64,000 bases of DNA, from assembly GCF_001437205.1 (NCBI RefSeq), contig NZ_JQAZ01000001.1, positions 372,001-436,000 on the forward strand, written 5' to 3'. Under the pieces are notes generated by a model that worked only from the letters and a program-made list of their open reading frames with translations, was not told the origin of the DNA and ran no database searches. The first letter of the stretch is position 1. Every line of letters begins with the position of its first letter. This document shows positions 35,883-46,130 of the stretch, in pieces. The stretch is from Lactobacillus selangorensis (lineage in GTDB: Bacteria; Bacillota; Bacilli; Lactobacillales; Lactobacillaceae). The translations under genes were made by a program, and so were the position numbers.

Positions 35883-38699
35883 TTATTTCTTCTTCGGCGC
35901 CTCAAAACCTTCAGTCAATGCTTCAGGATAATCAGCTTCGATGATTGCTGCACAGCGGCCACACAACATCGGCAGTTTCGGATCGGCACCAATATCGGTG
36001 CGCGTCATCCGGCAGCGTGGGCATACTTCACCTGGTGCATGTGCCACTGAAACGGCTAAATCGCCGAATTGCAGCGCATCAGCAGGAGCAGCGTCCATCG
36101 AGTCAGCAATGGTCAGCTTTGAAACGATCAGCAGCTGCATAATATCAGCGTTTAAACTCGTCAACAATGCTTTGACAGGTTCCGTTGGATAGATCGTGAC
36201 GGCAGCTTCAAGCGACTTACCGATGATCTTCTGATCACGAGCCGTTTCTAATGCCTTCTGCACATCCGTCCGAACATTCATGAAGTCGCTCCAGGCACTC
36301 AACAAGTCGTCTTCATCTTCATGATGCTGTACTTCCGGAATATCGGTCAATTGAACGAATTCTTCTGGTTCATCCATGTAGCCCCAGATTTCTTCAGTCG
36401 TATGCGGCAAAATCGGTGTCAGCAGTTTCGTCAACGTGATTAAGCAGTCATAGAAGACCGTCTGCATCTTACGCCGGTTCGGATCATTCTTGCTGTCAAT
36501 GTAAATGACATCCTTGGCAAAATCCAAGTAGAACGATGACAAATCGTTGGTGATGAAGTTGCTGATTGTCTTGTAAACTGTCTGGAAATCATAAGCCTCA
36601 TAAGCAGCCCGTGCCTTGGCCAAGACTTGGTTCAAACGGACTTCCATGTAACGATCGACTGAATTCAGGTCGGCATACGCATAACCATCCTGTTTCGGAT
36701 CAAAATCGGAAACATTGGATAACAGATAACGCATGGTATTCCGGATCTTCCGATAGCTTTCGGAAGCCTGACGGAAGGATTCTTGAGTAACCCGAACATC
36801 AGCTGAGGTATCGACATTTGCGACCCAAATCCGGATGATTTCGGCCCCCATCTGTTTTTCGATGTCGTTCGGCGAGATTGTGTTGCCCAATGACTTGCTC
36901 ATCTTGCGGCCCTTGCCGTCCAAAGTGAAACCTTGCGAAACAATCTGCTTGTACGGTGCAATACCGCCAACCGCCACACTGGTGATCAAGCTTGAATTGA
37001 ACCAGCCACGATACTGGTCGGACCCTTCCAAGTAGAGATCGGCTGGATACGTCAAGTACGGACGAGCAGCCAGGACAGCTTGATGCGACGAGCCAGAATC
37101 AAACCAGACATCCATGATATCCTTTTCCTTGGTGAAATGGCCGTTCGGGCTGTGTTCACTGTGGAAGCCGTCTGGCAATAAGTCTTTCGCTTCCCGTTCG
37201 AACCAGACATTCGATCCATACTTTGCAAACAAATTAGCCACATGGTCGATTGTTTCTGGTGTGATGATGGCTGTCCCATCTTCCGCATAGAAAATCGGCA
37301 GCGGCACACCCCAAGCCCGCTGACGGGAAATCACCCAATCATTACGATCTTTGATCATATTGTACAAACGGGTTTGACCCCAATCTGGTTTGAATTGAAC
37401 ACCGTCAATTGCCTGCAGAATCTGATCACGGAAGGCTTCAACAGAAGCAAACCACTGGGTTGTGGCCCGGTAAATAACCGGTTTTTTGGTCCGCCAATCA
37501 TGCGGATAACTATGCGTAAAGAAGTCGAGTTTGAGCAATGCGCCGGTCTGCTTCAAGGCATCGGTTACCATTGGATTGGCTTTGTCATAAAACTGGCCCG
37601 TAAAACCAGGTGCATCATCGGTCATCAGCCCTTTAGCATCGACAACGGAGAGAATCGGACGATGGTATTTAACGCCGACGTTGTAATCATCTTCCCCATG
37701 CCCAGGTGCAATATGGACCAGACCAGTCCCAGTGTCGAGGGTCACGTAATTGCCCAGCATGACCGGAACGACACGATCATAAGCCTTGTTGAATTTGGCT
37801 AAGGGATGGCGTGCCGTCAGGTTTTCGAGGTCACGGCCTTTGATCGTCTTGAGGACTTGGACATCCTGCCAGCCGATGTCATTCTTGACTTTATCAAGCA
37901 GTTCAGCGGCAACAACATACTTCTGCCCGTCGGCTTCAACCTGAACGTAATCAAACTTCGGGTTGACGGCAATCCCTTCATTGGCTGGAATTGTCCATGG
38001 GGTTGTTGTCCAAATGATGAACTTCGTATCGGTATCTAAAAGATCCTTGCCATCGACCACATCGAAGGCCACATAAATTGTGGGCGACTTGATATCGTGA
38101 TATTCGATTTCGGCTTCAGCCAAAGTCGATTCTGACGATGGGGACCAATAAACAGGTTTCTTCCCTTTGTAGATGTAGCCCTTTTCGGCCATCTTCCCAA
38201 AGACACGTACTTCGGCCGCTTCGTATTCAGGCTGGTAAGTGATGTACGGATTGTCCCATTCAGCTGACACGCCTAACCGCATAAAGTCCTTGCGCTGCTT
38301 TTCGACTTCTTTCTTGGCAAAGTCGTAGCACAGTTTCCGGAATTCCACGATCGACATCTTTTTACGATTGACGCCTTTTTTGGCCAGCTGCTGTTCGATC
38401 GGCAAACCATGTGTATCCCAACCCGGAACATAAGGGGCACGGTAGCCCGTCATCGACTTGTAACGGACAATGATATCCTTGCTGATTTTGTTCATGGCAT
38501 GGCCCATATGAATGTTCCCATTGGCAAATGGCGGCCCGTCATGGAGCACAAAGGTCGGCTTCCCCTCATTTAATTTCTGACGTTGTTCGTAAACATGATT
38601 CTCACGCCATAATTTTTGGCGTTCGACTTCCTTAACTGGCAAGTTGCCACGCATTGGGAATTTCGTTTTGCCCATGTTGAGCGTGTCTTTGATTCGCAT
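35883..38699 (-). CDS. ileS: Isoleucine-tRNA ligase
   Basis: IleRS (938 aa) charges tRNA-Ile and edits mischarged valine. The class I signatures are HMGH (64-67, in GNIHMGHA) and KMSKS (in [10 protein letters not shown]). The CP1 editing domain is in place ([12 protein letters not shown]) and the C-terminal zinc-finger has CPRC and CGRC pairs. The ATG at 38699 follows AAAGGAG; the frame is open upstream into the leader. Expression is governed by the T-box leader just upstream. The C-terminal Zn domain marks the bacterial type 1 enzyme. Confidence 0.97.
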   Translation of the reverse strand: MRIKDTLNMGKTKFPMRGNLPVKEVERQKLWRENHVYEQRQKLNEGKPTFVLHDGPPFANGNIHMGHAMNKISKDIIVRYKSMTGYRAPYVPGWDTHGLPIEQQLAKKGVNRKKMSIVEFRKLCYDFAKKEVEKQRKDFMRLGVSAEWDNPYITYQPEYEAAEVRVFGKMAEKGYIYKGKKPVYWSPSSESTLAEAEIEYHDIKSPTIYVAFDVVDGKDLLDTDTKFIIWTTTPWTIPANEGIAVNPKFDYVQVEADGQKYVVAAELLDKVKNDIGWQDVQVLKTIKGRDLENLTARHPLAKFNKAYDRVVPVMLGNYVTLDTGTGLVHIAPGHGEDDYNVGVKYHRPILSVVDAKGLMTDDAPGFTGQFYDKANPMVTDALKQTGALLKLDFFTHSYPHDWRTKKPVIYRATTQWFASVEAFRDQILQAIDGVQFKPDWGQTRLYNMIKDRNDWVISRQRAWGVPLPIFYAEDGTAIITPETIDHVANLFAKYGSNVWFEREAKDLLPDGFHSEHSPNGHFTKEKDIMDVWFDSGSSHQAVLAARPYLTYPADLYLEGSDQYRGWFNSSLITSVAVGGIAPYKQIVSQGFTLDGKGRKMSKSLGNTISPNDIEKQMGAEIIRIWVANVDTSADVRVTQESFRQASESYRKIRNTMRYLLSNVSDFDPKQDGYAYADLNSVDRYMEVRLNQVLAKARAAYEAYDFQTVYKTISNFITNDLSSFYLDFAKDVIYIDSKNDPNRRKMQTVFYDCLITLTKLLTPILPHTTEEIWGYMDEPEEFVQLTDIPEVQHHEDEDDLLSAWSDFMNVRTDVQKALETARDQKIIGKSLEAAVTIYPTEPVKALLTSLNADIMQLLIVSKLTIADSMDAAPADALQFGDLAVSVAHAPGEVCPRCRMTRTDIGADPKLPMLCGRCAAIIEADYPEALTEGFEAPKKK

Positions 38700-38729
38700 C
38701 GTCTTCGACTCCTTTTCTAAAATAAATAA

Positions 38730-38944
38730 AAAAGACCTTATCCGCATAGGACGAGATCTTCGTGGTACCACCTAAATTCAGAAATAAGTTGCCTTATTTC
38801 CCTTCGCTAGCCTGATAACGGTCGACTAAAACCGACCAGCCTTACTTGATTCAGGCTGATGACAAAAAAGATGATTTTCTAAGCGGCGTTTCCCCATCAA
38901 GCTCTCACCCATCTTGATTCGCTGTTAGTCGTTTCGCTTAAAAC
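38730..38944 (-). ncRNA. T-box leader of ileS (isoleucine specifier)
   Basis: Between the divIVA stop and ileS the minus strand holds a T-box riboswitch. The T-box sequence AGGTGGTACCACG (38773-38761) can pair with the tRNA acceptor end. It is followed by the terminator AAGATCTCGTCC / GGATAAGGTCTT with a U-tract (38730-38760). Stem I includes GAAAATCATC, in which ATC, an isoleucine codon, is the likely specifier. Uncharged tRNA-Ile would favour the antiterminator. No separate promoter is clear in the short gap, so the start may lie inside the end of divIVA or the leader may be cotranscribed with dcw. Confidence 0.92.
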
Positions 38945-39763
38945 TTATTCTTTCGTCTGCTCGGCATCGGAACCGGCTTCAGAAGAAGCGGCCGATGTGT
39001 CACTATGAACGCTGTAATCTTCTTGACTGACACCTGCTGGCATCTCGATGGCACTCTCGCTCTTCATCGTTGCGGAAGAAGAAAGAACCGTCTTGCTGTC
39101 AGCAGCACTGGCAACAGATGAATCGGCGGACTCAGAACTGCTGCTCTCTGCAGATGAGTTTACAGCAGTTGCTTTGATGTTGTCAACCGCTGCACTAGCA
39201 GAATCGGCGATCCCACGATCGATCGAAGCAATCTGAGCACTGATATCCTGCTGCGTCTTGGAATCATCCTGTGCCAGCAATTCATTCCATTCGGGACTCT
39301 TGACCACTTCGAGTTGCGATTCAAGCATGACCTGCAGCCGTTGTCTGAAGACACGCGTCTGTTTCTTCAAATCTTCGGTTTCAACGGTAATCTTACGTGC
39401 CCGTTCGGAAGCATCTTCCAAAATGTGGTTGGATTTATCCGTGGTGGTATTCAGCAGATCCTGCGCATTCTTCTCAGCCTCGCTACGGATGATTTCAGCT
39501 TCCTTAGTCGCATTGGTCTTAACTTTGTCAGCCGCCTCCTGTGCCACCAGAATGGATTGATTCAAAGAATCTTTCAATTCATTGAAGTAAGTGACCTTTT
39601 CCTCGCTCGCCTGCAACTTCGTCTTGAGATCCTCATTTTCCTTCAGACTTGCTTCATAGTCCTTGCTGATCTGTTCCAAGAAATCATTCACTTGATCTTG
39701 GTCGTAGCCACGCATGCGAACATTAAATTGTTTATTATGAATATCTAATGGTGTTAACGCCAT
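38945..39763 (-). CDS. divIVA: Cell division protein DivIVA
   Basis: DivIVA (272 aa) binds negatively curved membrane at poles and septa and recruits partners such as the MinCD system encoded in this window. The membrane-binding N-terminus is typical (MALTPLDIHNKQFNVRMRGY, DQDQVNDFLEQI), followed by a long coiled coil (about 35-165). The C-terminal 90 residues are low-complexity, rich in Ser, Ala, Glu and Asp, longer than in Bacillus. The ATG at 39763 follows GGAGGG. It ends the dcw cluster. Confidence 0.96.
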   Translation of the reverse strand: MALTPLDIHNKQFNVRMRGYDQDQVNDFLEQISKDYEASLKENEDLKTKLQASEEKVTYFNELKDSLNQSILVAQEAADKVKTNATKEAEIIRSEAEKNAQDLLNTTTDKSNHILEDASERARKITVETEDLKKQTRVFRQRLQVMLESQLEVVKSPEWNELLAQDDSKTQQDISAQIASIDRGIADSASAAVDNIKATAVNSSAESSSSESADSSVASAADSKTVLSSSATMKSESAIEMPAGVSQEDYSVHSDTSAASSEAGSDAEQTKE

Positions 39764-39777
39764 CTCAATTTCCCTCC

Positions 39778-40560
39778 TTATTTACGAATCACACGTAAGG
39801 ATAAACGAATTTTGTCCTTGCGCGTTTGGCCTAAGATCGCTTCTAATCGGATCCGGCCGTAACCACGAACTGAAATCACATCCCAATCCGCTACCAAAGC
39901 ATCAGGACGTTCACAAACGGCCCAATTCAGGCGAACCAAACCTGCTTCAATCATTTGCTTCGTGTGCGAACGTGAAATGTGATACGTGGTGGCTACGACA
40001 TTATCGAGCCGCAAAGAAGCCACTAATTCGGTTTCCTGGGCCCAATCATCCGTCGGCAGAAGATGATCCTGCAAGGCAACGGGTTCCAAATGAACGGTTA
40101 CCTTGCCGATCCGCTGTAAATCGACGGCTAAGAAGTCGCTGATCTCAGCTTCCACAAAAAACTGCCAATTTTGACCATCGGAAATAATATCGCCGAAGCG
40201 GTCATAATCAATCCCTTGGTTCGTCAGCGTCCCTAAGACCTGACTATGCTGCAGGGTGGCAAATTTTTGCGGATACCGAATTTGGAACAACCGAATTCCA
40301 TAATCATCTTCCTGCGGATCGAAATAATCTGGCGCTAAAATGCCCCGTCGCCGTTCAGCGTGCGGATAGCCGCCCCAGAGATGCACTTCGATCTCGCCGC
40401 CAGTCCCGACCAATTCTTGCAGGATGTAGGCCTGACGCGGATCTAAAAAAGGAGTCAGGATCGGACGGTATTCACCACGTGCCTGCTCAAGCCAATTGCC
40501 GACTTGATCGATAAACGCACGTTCTTCCTTGCGGAAATGCTGGTAAACATTCTCATCCAT
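39778..40560 (-). CDS. ylmH: YlmH family RNA-binding protein with S4 domain
   Basis: YlmH (260 aa) contains a C-terminal S4 RNA-binding domain (RLDNVVATTYHISRSHTKQM; GYGRIRLEAIL). It is conserved at this place in Gram-positive dcw clusters and has been linked to ribosome-associated quality control and to cell division. The N-terminal domain includes FLDPRQAYILQELVG. The start is ATG 40560 with AAGGAGG ten bases upstream; a GTG at 40569 is too close to that site. Confidence 0.93.
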   Translation of the reverse strand: MDENVYQHFRKEERAFIDQVGNWLEQARGEYRPILTPFLDPRQAYILQELVGTGGEIEVHLWGGYPHAERRRGILAPDYFDPQEDDYGIRLFQIRYPQKFATLQHSQVLGTLTNQGIDYDRFGDIISDGQNWQFFVEAEISDFLAVDLQRIGKVTVHLEPVALQDHLLPTDDWAQETELVASLRLDNVVATTYHISRSHTKQMIEAGLVRLNWAVCERPDALVADWDVISVRGYGRIRLEAILGQTRKDKIRLSLRVIRK

Positions 40561-40584
40561 GCTCCTCACTCCTCCTTATTTTAT

Positions 40585-40854
40585 TTAAACCAAACTGAAA
40601 TAAAGTCGCGCCACTAGATTCCGTAAAATAGTCAGAATGAAAAACGCGATTACCGGTGAAAAGTTGACGCCCCAGAAAGATGGGACCACTCGTTCAATCG
40701 GATTCAGAAATGGTTCAACCAGCCGCCGGACCCAGTCGCCAAACTTAGAATGATAAGCGTTTGGAATCCATGTCAGCAGCGTATAAACGACGACTAGGAT
40801 CATATACAGATAAATGGCCCAGTCGATCACTCGGTACAGCCAATATAAAATCAT
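40585..40854 (-). CDS. ylmG: YggT family membrane protein (YlmG)
   Basis: An 89-aa protein with two hydrophobic segments (about 5-30 and 62-85) and the YggT signature ending NPIERVVPSFWG. Homologues in dcw clusters and in chloroplasts influence division or nucleoid distribution, but the mechanism is unknown. The ATG at 40854 follows AAGAGG. It lies between sepF and ylmH in the conserved order. Confidence 0.92.
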   Translation of the reverse strand: MILYWLYRVIDWAIYLYMILVVVYTLLTWIPNAYHSKFGDWVRRLVEPFLNPIERVVPSFWGVNFSPVIAFFILTILRNLVARLYFSLV

Positions 40855-40878
40855 AAACGGCCTCTTTTCTAGCGAATA

Positions 40879-41334
40879 CTAAATCTGCGAGTGCATCAGG
40901 TCGGAAATGTCGCCTCCATCAATTTCGAAATTAGGCGGTGTGCACAGAAAAATCTGTTCGCCGACCCGCTGAATCTCGCCATTGATGGCAAAAACGGTCC
41001 CATTGAGAAAATCAACGATTCGTTTTGCCTGTTCGGCACCGATTCGGTCGAAATTAACGATCACGGCCTTATTATCAACCAAATTTTTGCCCACTTCTTC
41101 GGCATCCGAATAGATTCGGGGCTCAAAAATAATGATCTTGCTTGATTTGGTGGGTGCTGAATTCATTGAAACGACCTTAGCACGGTTAGTGTTGGTGCTC
41201 GTTTGAACGGGTGCTGCCGACTGACGGTGTGCCGGAGCAGGTGCAGAAGTTGCTTCTGTCGTGTCTGCTTCTTCGTAATCGTCGTCGTCATCACTCATCC
41301 CAAAAAACTTTCCTAAGCTAAACTTTGCTGCCAT
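40879..41334 (-). CDS. sepF: Cell division protein SepF
   Basis: SepF (151 aa) bundles FtsZ filaments and tethers them to the membrane. The amphipathic N-terminal anchor (AAKFSLGKFFGM) precedes an acidic and Ala/Thr-rich linker (15-60). The C-terminal domain binds FtsZ and polymerises (KIIIFEPRIYSDAEEVGKNL; GEIQRVGEQIFLCTPPNFEI). The ATG at 41334 follows AGAGGGGG, close behind ftsZ. It partly overlaps in function with FtsA, also encoded here. Confidence 0.95.
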   Translation of the reverse strand: MAAKFSLGKFFGMSDDDDDYEEADTTEATSAPAPAHRQSAAPVQTSTNTNRAKVVSMNSAPTKSSKIIIFEPRIYSDAEEVGKNLVDNKAVIVNFDRIGAEQAKRIVDFLNGTVFAINGEIQRVGEQIFLCTPPNFEIDGGDISDLMHSQI

Positions 41335-41362
41335 CGTACTTCCCCCTCTACAACGCGATCAA

Positions 41363-42658
41363 TTACTTCCGACGATGTTTAAAAAACGGAGGTTCATCAT
41401 CATTTGAATCATGATCTGTATTTTGATTGTCCCGCTGGAAAATATCGAAATCCTTCTTTTCAGCTGGGTCAAAATGTTCATTATTGTCATTGTGATTATT
41501 CTGCTCACGCCGGCTCGGTTCACGCCGCATATCCCAGTTGCCGAATGGATCTTCGCTTTCGGAACGAGTCGTTGCATTGTTGTTCTGGCTAGCAGCATTG
41601 TCGTTTTGACTGGCTGCAGAACGTAAATGGCCCGAATCAGACAAACGATTTGGTCCCTTGGCGTTGGCCTGCGGACGCATGCTGGAACGCTTGGCTTCTT
41701 CAGCATCATCGATGCCAGTTGCAATAACGGTGACAACGACTTCATCGCCCAGCTTTTCATTGATCGATGTCCCGAAGATGATATTAACGTCATCAGTCGC
41801 AGCTTGCGCCACAATATCAGAAGCATCCTGAGCTTCGAATAACGGCAGATCCGGGCCGCCAGTGATATTGAGGAGGACTTGTTTGGCCCCATCGATCGAA
41901 ACTTCAAGCAACGGCGAAGAAATAGCTTTCTTTGTTGCTTCAACAGTCCGATTTTCGCCGGTTGCGGAACCAATCCCCATCAAAGCAGATCCTTGGTTTT
42001 GCATTACTGTTTTGACATCGGCAAAATCCAAGTTGACATAACCAGGGGCGGTGATCAGATCGGAAATCCCTTGCACCCCTTGTCGAAGCACATTATCAGC
42101 GTCATGGAAGGCTTCGAGGATCGGCGTCTTCTTATCGACTGTTTCGAGTAAACGGTTGTTGGCGATGATGACCAAGGTATCCACATGCTGTTTTAATTCG
42201 GCAATGCCAGAAGCGGCATTCTTCGCACGCTTCGGCCCTTCAAAACTGAACGGACGTGTGACAACCCCAACCGTTAAAGCGCCTTCGTCTTTGGCCACTT
42301 TAGCAACGACTGGTGCAGCCCCTGTCCCAGTGCCGCCGCCCATTCCGGCGGTAACAAAGATCATGTCAGCACCCTTCAGTGCTTCCTGAATGGCTTCTTC
42401 ACTTTCCTCGGCGGCCTTTTGACCAACTTCTGGGTTTGAACCAGCCCCCAGACCACGAGTCAATTTCGGTCCTAACTGAATCTTTGTTTCTGCTTTAGAA
42501 CTTGCTAAAGCTTGCACATCTGTGTTGGCTGCGATGAATTCAACGCCTTGAACGTCTTCAGCGATCATTTGGTTGACCGCATTGCCACCGCCGCCACCGA
42601 CACCGATCACTTTGATGACCGCGCCAGTATCTTGCTGTGAGTCTAATGAAAATTCCAT
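41363..42658 (-). CDS. ftsZ: Cell division GTPase FtsZ
   Basis: FtsZ (431 aa) is the tubulin-like GTPase that forms the division ring. The signature GGGTGTG is at 107-113, the N-terminal glycine loop is [13 protein letters not shown], and the T7 synergy loop has [10 protein letters not shown]. After the GTPase core (to about 315), the linker is unusually rich in Asn, Asp, Arg and His. It ends in the conserved tail peptide [11 protein letters not shown], which binds FtsA and SepF. The ATG at 42658 follows AGGAGG. Confidence 0.98.
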   Translation of the reverse strand: MEFSLDSQQDTGAVIKVIGVGGGGGNAVNQMIAEDVQGVEFIAANTDVQALASSKAETKIQLGPKLTRGLGAGSNPEVGQKAAEESEEAIQEALKGADMIFVTAGMGGGTGTGAAPVVAKVAKDEGALTVGVVTRPFSFEGPKRAKNAASGIAELKQHVDTLVIIANNRLLETVDKKTPILEAFHDADNVLRQGVQGISDLITAPGYVNLDFADVKTVMQNQGSALMGIGSATGENRTVEATKKAISSPLLEVSIDGAKQVLLNITGGPDLPLFEAQDASDIVAQAATDDVNIIFGTSINEKLGDEVVVTVIATGIDDAEEAKRSSMRPQANAKGPNRLSDSGHLRSAASQNDNAASQNNNATTRSESEDPFGNWDMRREPSRREQNNHNDNNEHFDPAEKKDFDIFQRDNQNTDHDSNDDEPPFFKHRRK

Positions 42659-42689
42659 AAAATGTTCCTCCTAAACCGACTCAGTCCTT

Positions 42690-44012
42690 TTACTCAAAAA
42701 AGTTACCGAGAAATTTTCTGATGCTATCTAAAGGTTTCTTGCTATTTTCTTCTTTTTCAGTGCTTTCAACGGGTTCAGCCTCATTAGCAGCCTGTGCCGG
42801 CTGTTGCTGCGGCTGTACTTTTTCAGGAGTCGGTTTATTCGGATGACTCTTACCCGTTAAGGCATCCTGAATCAGCTGATCAATATCGTTCATGTTGGCG
42901 GCATATTGGATCAAGCTTAAGCCTTGGGTAAACGACGGATGACGTAGCCCCATCTGCCCAGGTATGTACAACTTTACCGAACGATCAAAGATCTGATGGG
43001 CTAAGTCGGTAATGCCCGGCAAGGCTGTGACACCGCCGGTCATGACGATGCCGCCCGGCAGATCCAGTGCATTCGTTTTCTCAAGCCGTTCTTTCAAACG
43101 ATTGAAGATTTGTGTCAAACGAGCTTCGATGATCTCGGCCAAATACTTTTCCGAAACACTGACAGGCTGAGTCTGACCGACCACTTCGACTGGAAATTGT
43201 TCCTCTTCAGACGCTTGATCCGCACTGGCAAGTCCGTAATCCCGTTTGATCGTTTCAGCACTCTCAAAGGATGTGTTTAAGACGACCGAAATATCTTTGG
43301 TGATATATTCGCCGCCCTCTTGATCGACATACGTGTATTTCAGTTTGTGGTCATGGATGACAGCAGCGGTACTTTGACCGCCGCCCAGATCCAGCAAGAT
43401 AGTCCCGAAATCCTGTTCACCGTCAGTCAAGGCTAATTGACCGAGTGCCCACGGATTGACGACCAATGTTTTAACGTTCAAACCGGCCTTTTCAATACAC
43501 TTGCGTGTGTTGTGAATGACCGTTTTGGGTGCCGTAAACACTTGACCGTGTAATTCAAGCCGCACCCCGATCATGCCACGTGGATCACGGATCCCGTCGA
43601 ATCCGTCCACGACGAATTCATCTGGCACCAGGGTCACGATCTCACGTTCAGGCGGTAAATTACGAACCAGCGCCGCCGCTGCGACATCATGTACATCCTG
43701 ATCAGTGATCTCGCGTGATTCATCACCGACTGCAATCATGCCTTGGCATTTTTCAATTTCAAGCATATTGGCAGGGATCCCTGCGATGACATCATGAATT
43801 TCAATGTTCGCCTTTTTTTCGGCATCCTGAACGGCTTCACGAATCGCTGATGCCGCTTTATCGATGTCAACGATCACACCGCGACTCAGACCTTCGGAGC
43901 GTTTACTCCCCACTCCAATAACATTCATTTGTCCCTTAACATATTCAGCAACAATGACTTTTATTGAGGTGGTTCCAATATCCAGGCCGACATACATTCC
44001 CGATTTTCCCAT
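42690..44012 (-). CDS. ftsA: Cell division protein FtsA
   Basis: FtsA (440 aa) is an actin-like ATPase that anchors FtsZ to the membrane. It has the phosphate-1 block YVGLDIGTTSIKV, a second phosphate block TILLDLGGGQSTAAVI, and the adenosine motif GGIVMTGGVTALPG. The C-terminal amphipathic membrane-targeting helix is visible (SIRKFLGNFFE) after a Gln/Glu/Pro-rich linker. The ATG at 44012 is favoured; an in-frame TTG at 44015 has slightly better spacing to AAGGAGG. Confidence 0.97.
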   Translation of the reverse strand: MGKSGMYVGLDIGTTSIKVIVAEYVKGQMNVIGVGSKRSEGLSRGVIVDIDKAASAIREAVQDAEKKANIEIHDVIAGIPANMLEIEKCQGMIAVGDESREITDQDVHDVAAAALVRNLPPEREIVTLVPDEFVVDGFDGIRDPRGMIGVRLELHGQVFTAPKTVIHNTRKCIEKAGLNVKTLVVNPWALGQLALTDGEQDFGTILLDLGGGQSTAAVIHDHKLKYTYVDQEGGEYITKDISVVLNTSFESAETIKRDYGLASADQASEEEQFPVEVVGQTQPVSVSEKYLAEIIEARLTQIFNRLKERLEKTNALDLPGGIVMTGGVTALPGITDLAHQIFDRSVKLYIPGQMGLRHPSFTQGLSLIQYAANMNDIDQLIQDALTGKSHPNKPTPEKVQPQQQPAQAANEAEPVESTEKEENSKKPLDSIRKFLGNFFE

Positions 44013-44084
44013 CAATAAAGGAACCTCCTTGTTCGATTTTTGATTTTTAATTGAAATGAAAATAATTTTGTATAACTAAACTTG

Positions 44085-44093
44085 ATTTTAACA
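44085..44093 (-). promoter_or_regulatory. Possible internal extended -10 promoter for ftsA-ftsZ
   Basis: TGT-TAAAAT on the minus strand lies in the 136-base gap between divIB and ftsA, the largest gap in the dcw cluster and AT-rich. An extra promoter here would let ftsAZ be expressed beyond the upstream operon. Confidence 0.4.
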
Positions 44094-44148
44094 CAAGTGG
44101 CGCCGGTTTAGAAAGCCTTATTCAAGCGAATTTTGGGCCCTTTTACAA

Positions 44149-45012
44149 TTATGAAGCCGATTCCGAGAAGGCCCCGATTTCTAGATCAATTCGCCCCTTC
44201 TTTTTCATCTGTTTGCGGATCGTTTCGTAATAAGCCATCTTACGGCTAAATGTTCGGATATCTGCGATTACTTGTGTGCCGTCATCCATATAAAGATAGA
44301 TTTGATACGGATTGATATTATTATGAGTCAGCTGGATGGAAGCGATTTCATTCTGAACCCCACGTGGAATCTTCAGCACCCCGGTAATTGTTCGGGTTAG
44401 GAGCTTGCCCGATTTAAAGTTCAAATAGACTGGCACGTTCTTTAAAGGCGACGTCTGTGGCGTGGCTAAAATACGGCCATTTTCAAGCAACGGCCGATAT
44501 TGGTCTTGTTTAACCTTAAAACTGCCGATCGTTGCATATTCAGTTACCTGCAAACGGACCGTATTCGGCAAACTGACACTGAAGGCGACTTTCTTAATCT
44601 GCGGATATTTTTGCTTCAGTTTGGCAATCATTTCTTTTTGATTTTGCCAAGCCGGAAGTACCATTTTTTTCTTGTTCAGCCCACTCGCCGATACGATTTC
44701 CTGACGGCTGACTGTCTGGGCACCCGTCACTTCAACATGGTCGACATGGCTCCAGGGCGAAACCCCATAAATCAATCCGATCAAGAGCAGCGAAAAGACA
44801 CCTAACAAAATAATTAGGTGCCATTTCAGCTGATGATGACGCTGTTTCGTCAAATGCGGCAGCTCTTTGCTGAACTGTTTACGCCGGGTTTGGTGTTTCT
44901 TGGCCCGTTCTTGTTCTTTTTTTTGCCGTTGCTGATATCGTTCCCAGGGAGTCAGTGCCTCGGCAGGATCACGTTGTTCATTTGCATGTGACGCACGTGG
45001 ATGCTTTGCCAT
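44149..45012 (-). CDS. divIB: Cell division protein DivIB/FtsQ
   Basis: DivIB (287 aa) belongs to the FtsQ-FtsL-FtsB divisome complex that activates septal synthesis. It has a long, very basic cytoplasmic N-terminus (to about 62), one transmembrane segment (65-87), a POTRA domain beginning HVDHVEVTGAQTVSRQEI, and the extracellular beta domain. The start is taken at ATG 45012, with GGAGGG seven bases upstream; ATG 45015 directly precedes it. It follows murG with a 20-base gap. Confidence 0.95.
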   Translation of the reverse strand: MAKHPRASHANEQRDPAEALTPWERYQQRQKKEQERAKKHQTRRKQFSKELPHLTKQRHHQLKWHLIILLGVFSLLLIGLIYGVSPWSHVDHVEVTGAQTVSRQEIVSASGLNKKKMVLPAWQNQKEMIAKLKQKYPQIKKVAFSVSLPNTVRLQVTEYATIGSFKVKQDQYRPLLENGRILATPQTSPLKNVPVYLNFKSGKLLTRTITGVLKIPRGVQNEIASIQLTHNNINPYQIYLYMDDGTQVIADIRTFSRKMAYYETIRKQMKKKGRIDLEIGAFSESAS

Positions 45013-45032
45013 CATGAATCCCTCCTTCTAAA

Positions 45033-46130
45033 TCAATCAGTCAGTTCCTGCATCACGGCGATCAGCTGGTCAGAAGCATCTGGCACGCCCAACTGCTTAG
45101 CTGCAGTCGCCATTTGTTGGCGGGCATCTGCATCGCTCATCAGCTCGTCAGCCGCCGCCAACAGACTAGCACCGTCCAATTTATCTTCAGTGATCATTTT
45201 AGCGGCTCCCACATCTACCAAGCTTTGTGCATTCTTAACTTGATGATTATGGGTCACATAGGGACTCGGAATTAAAATTGACGGAATGCCGAGTGCGGTA
45301 ATTTCAGCCAGACTCGTTGCACCGGCACGTCCTACAATTGCTGCCACATCAGGTAAAATTTCCGGCATGTCCTGAATATAAGGCACAGCAACCACATTTT
45401 TCCCCAGTTGAACGTCTGCTAATTGTTTTTGAATCGCATCATAATGCACTTGCCCTGAAGCAAATAAAACTTGGTAAGTGCGCTTGGAAAAGGCCGGCGC
45501 TGCTTCGACAAACGCCTGGTTAATCTTCTCAGCCCCACGACTGCCACCAAAAATCAATAAAGTCGGAATTGTTGCATCAAGTCCAAATTCCGACAAACGA
45601 TCATTCGGCTTCATTCCGGCAACCTGCTGTGCACGGGGATTCCCAGTCATGACGACTTTCTTGTGCGGAAATTCATCCGCAACACTTGGAAAGGCAATCG
45701 CCACTTTATTGGCAAAATGGCTTAAGAACTTGTTCGTTACTCCAGCCACAGAGTTTTGTTCATGAACGATCGTTGGAATATGCAGCCGGGCCGCCGCAAA
45801 CACAACCGCCCCTGAGACATAACCGCCCGTCCCAATCACAACGTCAGGTTTAAACTTCTTAACGATCTTTTTAGACCGCTGGACACTCTGAATGAATTCC
45901 GAAATGGTTTTGAAGTTTTCCAGCGACAAAGACCGTTTGAACCCTTGCACTTTAATCGTCGTAAAATGGATGCCTTGGTCCGGTACAATCCGGCTCTCAA
46001 GACCTTTTTTAGTCCCGACGTATAAAATTTCATTGTTTTTGGCAATGCCACGTTTCTTCAGTTCTTCGATCAAAGCGAGCGCTGGGTAGATATGTCCGCC
46101 CGTGCCGCCGCCTGAAACAATCACTCTCAT
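45033..46130 (-). CDS. murG: UDP-N-acetylglucosamine transferase MurG
   Basis: MurG (365 aa) adds GlcNAc to lipid I, giving lipid II on the inner membrane face. Family blocks are [43 protein letters not shown] and the donor site [20 protein letters not shown]. The ATG at 46130 overlaps the murD stop by four bases and has AGGAGG inside the end of murD. Confidence 0.98.
   Translation of the reverse strand: MRVIVSGGGTGGHIYPALALIEELKKRGIAKNNEILYVGTKKGLESRIVPDQGIHFTTIKVQGFKRSLSLENFKTISEFIQSVQRSKKIVKKFKPDVVIGTGGYVSGAVVFAAARLHIPTIVHEQNSVAGVTNKFLSHFANKVAIAFPSVADEFPHKKVVMTGNPRAQQVAGMKPNDRLSEFGLDATIPTLLIFGGSRGAEKINQAFVEAAPAFSKRTYQVLFASGQVHYDAIQKQLADVQLGKNVVAVPYIQDMPEILPDVAAIVGRAGATSLAEITALGIPSILIPSPYVTHNHQVKNAQSLVDVGAAKMITEDKLDGASLLAAADELMSDADARQQMATAAKQLGVPDASDQLIAVMQELTD

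Noticed and set aside
38700-38771. ileS start inside the T-box leader
   Set aside because: The open frame there is the T-box and terminator sequence; AAAGGAG precedes the ATG at 38699.
41359-41973. A 204-codon minus-strand frame overlapping the 3' half of ftsZ
   Set aside because: It is a +1 shadow of ftsZ, without a start site of its own and with a composition that mirrors the Asn-rich linker codons.
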